Shown piece by piece: positions 1 to 6,893 of a stretch of DNA of 48,279 bases. Source of the stretch: Bacillus mycoides (GTDB lineage Bacteria > Bacillota > Bacilli > Bacillales > Bacillaceae_G); assembly GCF_001757995.1 (NCBI RefSeq), contig NZ_LXLV01000021.1, positions 1-48,279 of the forward strand, read 5' to 3'. Under the pieces are notes generated by a model. It saw only the letters and a list, made by a program, of their open reading frames with translations. It had not been told where the DNA came from and searched no databases. Each line of letters begins with the position of its first letter. The stretch's first letter is position 1. A program made the translations under genes and the position numbers.

Positions 1-2
1 CA

Positions 3-89
3 TACATCTATCATTATAACTACAAACGATTCCAAAAACGACTCAATCATCGAGCTCCGATCGAATATCGAATTTCGATGGCTGCATAG
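3..89 (+). mobile_element. 3' end of an IS3-family transposase gene (left edge)
   Basis: An open frame runs in from the window edge and stops at TAG 87-89. Its tail contains YNYKRFQKRLNHRAP followed by EYR, the usual C-terminal pattern of IS3/IS150-type DDE transposases (OrfB). After the stop comes GTCTACTTGAC...GGATAAGTCCA (103-127), which resembles an IS150-like right terminal repeat ending in CA. Only the end of the element is present, so its start, OrfA and any target duplication cannot be judged. A diverged copy lies inverted at the right edge. Confidence 0.8.
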
Positions 90-127
90 TCTTTTTTACA
101 GTTGTCTACTTGACGGGGATAAGTCCA
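15..127 (+). repeat. Left arm of inverted IS-end repeat
   Basis: These bases match the reverse complement of 48153-48265 with about 14 differences by eye (roughly 85-90% identical). The match covers the transposase tail, its stop and the terminal repeat up to CA at 126-127. It is the left arm of a pair that brackets the whole window. Confidence 0.8.
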
Positions 128-157
128 TTTTGAGTGTCTTATTTCATAATTAAATGG

Positions 158-760
158 TTACTGTTTGCATGCTTCAACGTCAATGCCGGCAGTGAGTAAT
201 TTTTTTTCTCCGTCTTGTTCAATGATTTTTTGTAATTTAGATAAGAAAGAGTCAAAATCTGTATGTTTACCAACTTGGAAAGTCATTTTATGCTCAATTG
301 GTAGCCAAGTATCAATATCAGCTTCGTTATGCTGAATTTTCACTTCAAGTTTATCAAGTGCATTAGCAACTTTTGCTTCATACGTTTCTTTCGCTTCGAA
401 CTCCATCCATAAATCGTATAATTCTTCACCAAGAGAACCTTCTAGTGTATGTTTAATATTTAAAATAGCCTTTTGCTCATTTTTTTGTTTTTGTAATTGT
501 AATTCACGGCTATTCATCGTATCAAAGGCAGGAATATCACCAGCTTCTGCTTCAACAAGATCGTGAATTATGACCATTTTAAGTAATTTTTCTATGTTTA
601 CTTTTTGATCCAAATAAGGCTCAACTAAGATAGCCATTAGGGACATACGCCACGTATGTTCAGCAACACTTTCTTGACGTCCGTTAGAAAGCCAACTATG
701 TCGCATTTCATATTTTAGTTTTTCTGCTAATGCAATGACTTGCAAAATGTTATGTTCCAT
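158..760 (-). CDS. HD-domain phosphohydrolase, YfbR/5'-deoxynucleotidase-like
   Basis: A soluble protein of 200 residues. Near the N-terminus it has SVAEHTWRMSLMAI and then IIHDLVEAEAGDIP, the H...HD pattern of metal-dependent HD-domain hydrolases of the YfbR/HDDC2 (COG1896) type. Members with known activity dephosphorylate deoxynucleoside monophosphates; the substrate here is inferred only. The start is the ATG at 758-760, because the ATG five codons upstream is part of the ribosome binding site itself (ATGAGGAGG), which sits six bases before the chosen start. It is transcribed towards the IS end and stands alone. No defect is visible. Confidence 0.85.
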   Translation of the reverse strand: MEHNILQVIALAEKLKYEMRHSWLSNGRQESVAEHTWRMSLMAILVEPYLDQKVNIEKLLKMVIIHDLVEAEAGDIPAFDTMNSRELQLQKQKNEQKAILNIKHTLEGSLGEELYDLWMEFEAKETYEAKVANALDKLEVKIQHNEADIDTWLPIEHKMTFQVGKHTDFDSFLSKLQKIIEQDGEKKLLTAGIDVEACKQ

Positions 761-931
761 CGTGATCCTCCTCATATTTCCATACTATAATTCTAATATG
801 GAAATGAAATGTGTCAATTTTATGAGTATATTGCGATAAATAGATGATAAGCGTATAATGAATGTTATATGTGAAAACGCATTATTAAAATAAAAAAATG
901 TTTTATAAAAATGAAAAGGAAGGGCAGGAAT

Positions 932-1325
932 ATGGGAGACGAAAATCAAGTATTAGCTAGACCACAAAGAAAAAAAAGGAAGTTTGACATTTCTAGCCCA
1001 ATTGGCATTACAGTAGGTTTTGCGATTGTAATAGCGGCAATCATGCTTGGCGGCGGTGGAATAAAAGGTTTTAAAAACTTCTTAGATGTTTCATCTATTT
1101 TTATCGTTATAGGAGGAACAACAGCGACAATCATTGTGGCATATAGATTTGGAGAAATAAAAAAATATACGAAAAGTATTTTTACTTTTTTACATAGAAG
1201 AGAAGAAGATTTAGAACAGTTAACGGATTTGTTCGTTGATTTTTCAAAAAAGTCTAAAAAACACGGATTGCTTTCATTAGAAGTTGATGGAGAGCAGGTA
1301 GACAATCCTTTTATTCAAAAAGGTA
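932..1325 (+). pseudogene. motP: Truncated motP (flagellar stator subunit), N-terminal half
   Basis: The first ~130 codons match the MotP/MotA family. A basic start is followed by a first membrane segment (ISSPIGITVGFAIVIAAIML), a second (SSIFIVIGGTTATIIVA) and the start of the cytoplasmic loop (KKHGLLSLE...NPFIQKGIE). Family members run to about 265 residues; membrane segments 3 and 4 and the torque-generating loop are missing. From about 1322 the DNA is that of an SLH amidase gene in another frame, and the open frame ends at 1363. The start is ATG 932, eight bases after AGGAAGG. MotP is the sodium-type stator partner of MotS and in this group lies at the edge of the flagellar locus. The fragment cannot form an ion channel. 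Confidence 0.8.
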
Positions 1326-2414
1326 TTGAGTGGTTATCCAGATGGAACTTTTGGTTCAAGTGATACATTAGATAGGGCTTCTGCAGCAACCATTATGACA
1401 AAAGCTCTAGGTATACAAGTTGATACAAATGCAAAACCTTCTTTTACAGATTCTCAAAATCATTGGGCAACCCCTTATATTGCTGCTGCTGAAAAAGCAG
1501 GAATAATTAAAGGTGAAGGAAATGGAATATTTAATCCTTCTGGAAAAGTTACTCGTGCTGCAATGGCAACAATGTTAGTAAATGCATATAAGCTACAAGA
1601 TAGAACAAATAGTAGTGGGCAAAGTAAATTTGATGATTTAAAAGGACATTGGGGTGAAAAATTTGCCAATATTTTAATTGATTTAAAGATTTCTGTTGGT
1701 ACTGATAATGGTTGGCAACCAAATAAATTCATAACACGTGCAGAAGCCGCACAACTTACTGCCAAAACAGATACCCTTCAATACAGTCCGAAAAACCCTT
1801 TAGAAAGTAAAACAATCATTATTGATCCTGGACATGGTGGTGCAGATCCCGGAAAGTCCACAAAAGGATTGCCTGAAAGTAAAATCGTATTAGACACTTC
1901 CTTACGCCTACAACAATTGCTCGAAAAACATACACCATTTACAGTTTTACTAACTCGTGAATCTGATACTAGACCTGGACATGACCAAAAAAGCTCTTTA
2001 CAGGAACGTGTTAAATTTGCTAAGCAAAATGAGGGGGATATCTTTATAAGCATTCATGCAAATGCTTATAATGGTAATGCAAAAGGGACAGAAACATACT
2101 ACTATAAATCTTCTGAATCCGAAAAAACAAATCCTCATGTGGAAGAAAGTCGTGTGTTAGCGGAAAAAATTCAAACACGTTTAGTAGAGGCTCTTCAAAC
2201 ACGTGATAGAGGCGTTAAACATGGAGATCTTCATGTTATAAGAGAAAACGACATGCCAGCTGTGTTAACGGAACTGGCATTTATAGATAATGGTATCGAT
2301 TACAGTAAACTATCTACGGCAAACGGCAGACAGATTGCAGCAGAAGCCATTTATGAAGGGATTTTAGATTATTATGAATGGAAAGGAAATAATGTATCTG
2401 AATATAGGTTGTAA
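1323..2414 (+). pseudogene. 5'-truncated SLH-domain N-acetylmuramoyl-L-alanine amidase
   Basis: The frame opens in the middle of an SLH repeat (SGYPDGTFGSSDTLDRA). It continues through two more SLH repeats (FTDSQNHWATPYIAAAEKAG and FDDLKGHWGEKFANIL), then an Amidase_3 domain of about 200 residues with zinc-ligand signatures IIIDPGHGG, SIHANA and LTELAFIDN. The amidase would cleave the MurNAc-L-Ala bond of peptidoglycan, and SLH repeats anchor proteins to pyruvylated wall polymer. The signal peptide and first SLH half are gone because the gene is joined to motP at about 1322. A TTG at 1326 could start translation within the motP frame, but the product would not be exported. Probably non-functional. 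Confidence 0.8.
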
Positions 2415-2696
2415 TAAGTACAAGGAAATTTAGTAATTCTAGGAATATGCAATTTATTAATTGCTAAAGTATAGTTTTGTTATTTGAAATGTGTTTTAGT
2501 TTTATAGTGTATACTAGCACCGAATTATTAAGGATTATAAATAAGTCGGTGTTTAAGTTAGCGTACTTAATGAATACTATAGAAGTTATGAAGAAAAAAA
2601 GATAAATAGATAGGGGCATACACCTACATTCATTATTTTTACGTGAAATTTTAATTTAAAAATAGTTAAGTTATATGATTCAGATGGGCAGTATAC

Positions 2697-2730
2697 AATT
2701 AGTTCAAAGAAAACATTCTTTGAACTAATT
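2697..2730. terminator. Perfect 15-bp hairpin, possible bidirectional terminator
   Basis: AATTAGTTCAAAGAA (2697-2711) pairs perfectly with 2716-2730 around the loop AACA. There is no clear T-run after it, so a role in mRNA 3' end formation or RNA stability is as likely as intrinsic termination. Confidence 0.45.
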
Positions 2731-2796
2731 AGCTATTAAATCTACTTGTTACATAAATAGATCGTATAACAATAATTGATATTGTTAAGGACATAG

Positions 2797-2846
2797 CTGC
2801 AGATATTTGTTGTAATTCCTGTTATGGAATTTTTAAATATCTGCAG
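2797..2846. repeat. Nested palindrome (12-bp outer, 6-bp inner stem)
   Basis: CTGCAGATATTT (2797-2808) pairs perfectly with 2835-2846. Inside it, AATTCC (2814-2819) pairs with GGAATT (2826-2831), giving one long two-tier stem about 105 bases before the next gene. It could be a leader RNA structure or a small palindromic repeat. Confidence 0.5.
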
Positions 2847-2959
2847 GTGTAATATAAGGGTGCTTTATTTTGAAAGAAATCTTTTGAAATGGTCATAATA
2901 TGAATAATAATTAGATACAAATTTTAAAAAATGATGAAAGACTTAAGAAGGTGAATATA

Positions 2960-5695
2960 TTGCTTAAACATTCACATTTGCAATTTATCTTATTAACAAT
3001 AGCTCTAATATTCTATATAAGCTTTTGCTATATATTTTTATTTGTTTTTCCGAATCAATATTTCGTATCAGATTTTAATATCCGACTATCATCCTTAGTT
3101 GTTGAAACTACTGTATTTATCTCATTACTGTATTCTATATTATCCAGAAAAATTAAGTTAGGAGTATTCTGGGTTTGCATTACTATTGCAATAGGGTGTT
3201 TCTTGATAGGGAATTTTATATCCGCTTTTCAAGTACTTAATGTAGAATTACCAATACAAAATTTTAATATCTCTGATGTGTTTTTGTTGTTTTTCTTATT
3301 CTTCTTTCTCTTTGCATTCTTTTATAAAATCATTATGGAATGTAACAAGTGGGAAAAGGCGTATTTACTTTGTGATTTATGTATTGTTGTTACTGCTATT
3401 TTTACATTAGAGTGGTACCTATTTAATAAACCTTCTGCAAATATCTTATTCTTATCAATTGGAGATGTTTTTCTTTCATTTATTTTTCCGATTATAGATT
3501 TATTGCTTCTTTTACTAGGAATTAGCCTGATCTTTCGACCAGCTATTTTTAATGCGAAAAGTAAATTATTTATTTTTATTCTCGTATTAACTGGATTGGC
3601 TATTACGGACTACTTGTATTTTTACTTACAAGATGATTTGTCAGAGCGTTCACTTATATTATTAAGGTGTTTGTATAGAGTTTTCCTATTATTAATTGCT
3701 ATTGCTGCTGCTGTACCGAAGAATGCTTCTTCTAGAAGAAATTATTTTATTATTGATCCGACATTCGGAAAGAAACTTCTTGTCATATTTCCTTATCTTG
3801 CAGTTGCAGTCTTAATTGGTTTTACTCTTAAAGAGCAAACTTCCTCGGCTACACTTATTACTGGAAATTGTATTGCATTTGTATTTGTGCTGATTCGTCA
3901 TACTATCGTACGAATGCAAAACAGAGATTTAACCGAAATGTTAAAAGTGTTTAATAATCAATTAGAACAAAAAGTATCTCAAAGAACAGAAGATTTAATA
4001 AACAAATCCAATGACTTGGTCAAAGATCAAAAGAGATTTAAGTCATTATATGAGTATCATCCAGATCCTATTTTAACGATTAATTCAAATGGTACTGTGT
4101 TAAATATAAACCAGGCTGGAAGTATGTTATTAGGAAAAAACAGTGATGAATTAATAGGTAAAGAGTGCTTCTCGATTTTTTTAGACGAAGATAGATCTGA
4201 ATTGGAAGCAGCTCTACAGGAAGGGAAACGATGCAGTTCGGCTTCGTTACAATTACGTGTGAAAAATAATAATGAGAAGGACATTCATTTTTGGTACGTC
4301 ACCATTGTTCCTATTATGATAGAAGGACAAACTTTTGGGAGTTATGTAATGGTAAAAGACATTACGAGAATGAAGAAACAACAAGTTGAGATAAACTATC
4401 TAGCATTCCATGATACAGTGACGGAGATTGGAAATCGAATATTCTTCCAACAAGAATTAGAAAAATCCATTGAGCGTGCACGAAAAACGCAGGGTGAATT
4501 TGGACTCTTGTATATAGATTTAAATCGTTTTAAGACCATTAACGATACACTGGGACATTCAATTGGTGATAGTGTTTTAAAAGAAGTTGCTAAACGTTTT
4601 AGGACATGTCTGTCACCGGCTATTCCTCTAGCGAGAATAGGGGGAGATGAGTTTGCGATCATAGTCCATAACCACACAGAGCAACAGCTATTGGATTTGT
4701 GTGAAACTCTATTTCGTATAACTGAAGAAGCATTTGTAGTAAATCAGCATAGCTTTTACTTATCTCTTAGTATAGGAATAGCAGTGTATCCGTTTGGAGG
4801 AATAAATACTACTACACTTTTACAACATGCTGATATTGCTATGTATAGTGCAAAGGAAAAAGGTAATAATGCTGTTTGCATGTATGACGAGACATTATCA
4901 AAAAAAATAACAAGACGATTACGATTAGAACAGGATTTACCGAAGTCATTAGAAAATAATGAGTTGTTTTTATTATATCAACCACAAGTTGACAGTAAGA
5001 CTGGTATGGTTATTGGTGCAGAGGCTTTAATTCGTTGGCAACATCCAGAACTGGGACTTATTTCTCCTTTTGAATTTATACCTATCGCGGAAGAAACGTC
5101 GCAAATTATTCCAATTGGGAAATGGACGTTACAGGAAGCGTGTCGACAACTGAAAAAGTGGCATTCTGCAGGCTATGCAAATCTAAAAATGGGGATAAAT
5201 TTATCAGCTATAGAGTTTGAACAGAAAGATTTTGTTCAAGCAATCATATCTACCATAGAAGAAGTAGGGGTACCTGCTAGTTCGATTGATTTAGAATTAA
5301 CAGAGAGAATAGCAATGGTAGATGAAAAAGAAACCTTATCGAAGTTAAAAGCATTAAAATCATATGGTGTACATTTATCAATTGACGATTTTGGTACAGG
5401 GTATTCTTCATTAGCATATCTCCCTTTGTATCCAATCGATACCTTAAAAATTCCAAGAGAATTTGTTAATAGGATCGAAAATTCTACTGATGGAAATGAA
5501 ATTATTCATACCATTATTTCACTAGCGCATACTTTAAACATGAAAGTGATCGCAGAAGGGGTGGAAACGAAGGAACAATTAACAGTGTTACAACGTAATG
5601 CATGTTATCTAATTCAGGGCTATTACTACAGTAAACCTGTAAGTGAAGATGAATTCATCAAGTTTTTAAGCACAATGTCGCGTCACCTTTTCTAA
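2960..5695 (+). CDS. Membrane PAS-GGDEF-EAL protein, cyclic di-GMP turnover
   Basis: About 911 residues. Residues 1-320 are hydrophobic with some eight or nine membrane helices. A short coiled coil (EQKVSQRTEDLINKSNDL) follows, then PAS (about 360-470), GGDEF (480-640) and EAL (650-905). The diguanylate cyclase motif GGDEF is intact, but the RxxD inhibitory site normally nine residues before it is absent. The phosphodiesterase domain keeps EAL, ELTE, DDFGTGYSS, EGVET and QG, while the usual LKID reads LKIP. Both activities are therefore possible; which dominates cannot be told. The chosen start is TTG 2960, eight bases after AGAAGG; the GTG at 2951 overlaps that site. In this group such proteins influence the motile-biofilm switch. 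Confidence 0.9.
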   Translation: MLKHSHLQFILLTIALIFYISFCYIFLFVFPNQYFVSDFNIRLSSLVVETTVFISLLYSILSRKIKLGVFWVCITIAIGCFLIGNFISAFQVLNVELPIQNFNISDVFLLFFLFFFLFAFFYKIIMECNKWEKAYLLCDLCIVVTAIFTLEWYLFNKPSANILFLSIGDVFLSFIFPIIDLLLLLLGISLIFRPAIFNAKSKLFIFILVLTGLAITDYLYFYLQDDLSERSLILLRCLYRVFLLLIAIAAAVPKNASSRRNYFIIDPTFGKKLLVIFPYLAVAVLIGFTLKEQTSSATLITGNCIAFVFVLIRHTIVRMQNRDLTEMLKVFNNQLEQKVSQRTEDLINKSNDLVKDQKRFKSLYEYHPDPILTINSNGTVLNINQAGSMLLGKNSDELIGKECFSIFLDEDRSELEAALQEGKRCSSASLQLRVKNNNEKDIHFWYVTIVPIMIEGQTFGSYVMVKDITRMKKQQVEINYLAFHDTVTEIGNRIFFQQELEKSIERARKTQGEFGLLYIDLNRFKTINDTLGHSIGDSVLKEVAKRFRTCLSPAIPLARIGGDEFAIIVHNHTEQQLLDLCETLFRITEEAFVVNQHSFYLSLSIGIAVYPFGGINTTTLLQHADIAMYSAKEKGNNAVCMYDETLSKKITRRLRLEQDLPKSLENNELFLLYQPQVDSKTGMVIGAEALIRWQHPELGLISPFEFIPIAEETSQIIPIGKWTLQEACRQLKKWHSAGYANLKMGINLSAIEFEQKDFVQAIISTIEEVGVPASSIDLELTERIAMVDEKETLSKLKALKSYGVHLSIDDFGTGYSSLAYLPLYPIDTLKIPREFVNRIENSTDGNEIIHTIISLAHTLNMKVIAEGVETKEQLTVLQRNACYLIQGYYYSKPVSEDEFIKFLSTMSRHLF

Positions 5696-5851
5696 GAAAA
5701 CCACAATCTAGATTTGTTCTTTGTTGAAATTATAACAAATAGAGGACAGCAAAGTAACTGTCAAAATGTTTTAGCATTTAATTTGGCTTAATAGGAAATT
5801 CTAATGAGCAAAGACCTTATCTGATTTTAGTTTTAGAAAGGAGAGAAGCGG

Positions 5852-6628
5852 ATGGAGTCAATATGGCTAGAGTACGCTTGGGCATTATTAATTCTAATTG
5901 GATTAGAAGGATTGTTATCGGCTGACAATGCCCTTGTCCTAGCGGTTATTGCGAAACATTTACCCGAAGAAGAGAAGAAAAGAGCCATAAATTATGGAAT
6001 CATTATGGCCTTTGTTTTTCGATTTGCAGCCCTGTTTGCGATTTCATTTATTGCAAATGTTTGGCAAATACAAGCAATAGGAGCGGCCTATCTTCTATAT
6101 TTAGGATTGAAGCATGTCATTCAGGCGCAATTTGGAAAAGACAATCAAAATATTCATGAGGAAGATGAAAAGGAAGCGGCAGGTAAAAGCTACTGGTTCA
6201 CAGTAGGAAAGATTGCATTAGCTGACCTTGCTTTCGCGATTGATTCAATATTAGCCGCAGTTGCTCTTGCTCTAGGGCTTCCGGATTCACCGCTTGACGA
6301 TTTCGGAGGTATGGATGGAGGACAGTTCATTGTTGTACTTCTTGGTGGGATTGCTGGACTTATTTTAATTAAATTTGCGGCAACTTGGTTTGTACAATTA
6401 CTTGAGAAACGGCCAGCATTGGAAACAACAGCATATGCGATTGTTGCTTGGGTTGGTGTCAAATTAGCTGTAATTACACTGGCTCATGAGGATATTGGTA
6501 TTTTAGACCATGATTTTCCGCACAGTACAACTTGGACTTTAATCTTCTATGGAGTATTAGTTGCTATCGCACTAATTGGTTGGTTTGCACCGGGAAATAA
6601 GTCAGCCAAAAATAATCCCGAAAGATAA
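5852..6628 (+). CDS. TerC/YkoY-family membrane transporter (probable Mn2+ export)
   Basis: 258 residues with about seven membrane helices. The two acidic family signatures are present, LLSADNALVLAV near residue 25 and LADLAFAIDSILAAVAL near residue 130, separated by a charged loop. TerC-family proteins of Bacillus (YceF, YkoY) have been linked to manganese efflux and metallation of secreted enzymes; assignment to that role is by family. The start follows AGAAAGGAGAG. It stands alone, with its own terminator just after it. The 150-base leader was checked for the manganese-sensing yybP-ykoY riboswitch and lacks the conserved core. Confidence 0.85.
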   Translation: MESIWLEYAWALLILIGLEGLLSADNALVLAVIAKHLPEEEKKRAINYGIIMAFVFRFAALFAISFIANVWQIQAIGAAYLLYLGLKHVIQAQFGKDNQNIHEEDEKEAAGKSYWFTVGKIALADLAFAIDSILAAVALALGLPDSPLDDFGGMDGGQFIVVLLGGIAGLILIKFAATWFVQLLEKRPALETTAYAIVAWVGVKLAVITLAHEDIGILDHDFPHSTTWTLIFYGVLVAIALIGWFAPGNKSAKNNPER

Positions 6629-6629
6629 T

Positions 6630-6664
6630 AAAAAGGTCAGAGCATTATGTGCTTTGTCCTTTTT
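6630..6664 (+). terminator. Intrinsic terminator after the TerC gene
   Basis: AAAAAGGTCAGAGCA pairs with TGCTTTGTCCTTTTT around a short loop, and the right arm is itself T-rich. It lies directly after the stop codon at 6628, so the separate hairpin at 6807-6870 is not needed to end this transcript. Confidence 0.75.
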
Positions 6665-6677
6665 AATGATAATTATA

Positions 6678-6706
6678 TTGTGTATTTTTCGATTTAACGC
6701 TATAAT
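6678..6706 (+). promoter_or_regulatory. Candidate sigma-A promoter for the fdh operon
   Basis: TTGTGT (6678-6683), a 17-base spacer and a perfect TATAAT (6701-6706). Transcription from about 6713 would give a leader of about 180 bases that contains the hairpins before the formate dehydrogenase start. Confidence 0.55.
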
Positions 6707-6806
6707 TACAGTGTTAAAGATGGAATCGTGATATGACCTGTTATGAATCTATCATTTTATTTATGAATAAATGGATTGGTATTTTAGCAAGATGTGCTAA
6801 TAAACT

Positions 6807-6870
6807 ACTCCACCATGATGATAACGTGCCAAAAATGTGGTGCGTATATTTTCGTGGTGGAGTTTTTTTT
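6807..6870 (+). terminator. Leader terminator/attenuator hairpin before fdh
   Basis: ACTCCACCA (6807-6815) pairs with TGGTGGAGT (6855-6863), followed at once by eight T. An inner CGTGCC/GGTGCG pairing with G-T wobbles can extend it. It ends only 23 bases before the ATG of the fdh gene and comes after a candidate promoter, as expected for conditional termination. Confidence 0.7.
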
Positions 6871-6893
6871 ATTCTCAAAAAGGGGGAGTAACC

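Larger units (their letters stand above)
2415..2959. other. 545-base intergenic region with hairpins, no gene seen
   Basis: No coding frame with a ribosome binding site is visible. The region is very AT-rich. It holds a CACCGA/TCGGTG pair near 2519-2554, a perfect 15-bp inverted repeat (2697-2730) and a nested palindrome (2797-2846), listed separately. The promoter of the downstream GGDEF-EAL gene must lie in it, but no convincing -35/-10 pair was picked out. Confidence 0.5.

Noticed and set aside
5696-5851. A yybP-ykoY manganese riboswitch before the TerC gene
   Set aside because: Such riboswitches often precede ykoY-type genes, but the leader lacks the conserved core and has no terminator hairpin.
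6662-6680. A Fur-like site near the fdh promoter
   Set aside because: Only about 13 of 19 positions agree with the consensus, not better than expected in AT-rich DNA.
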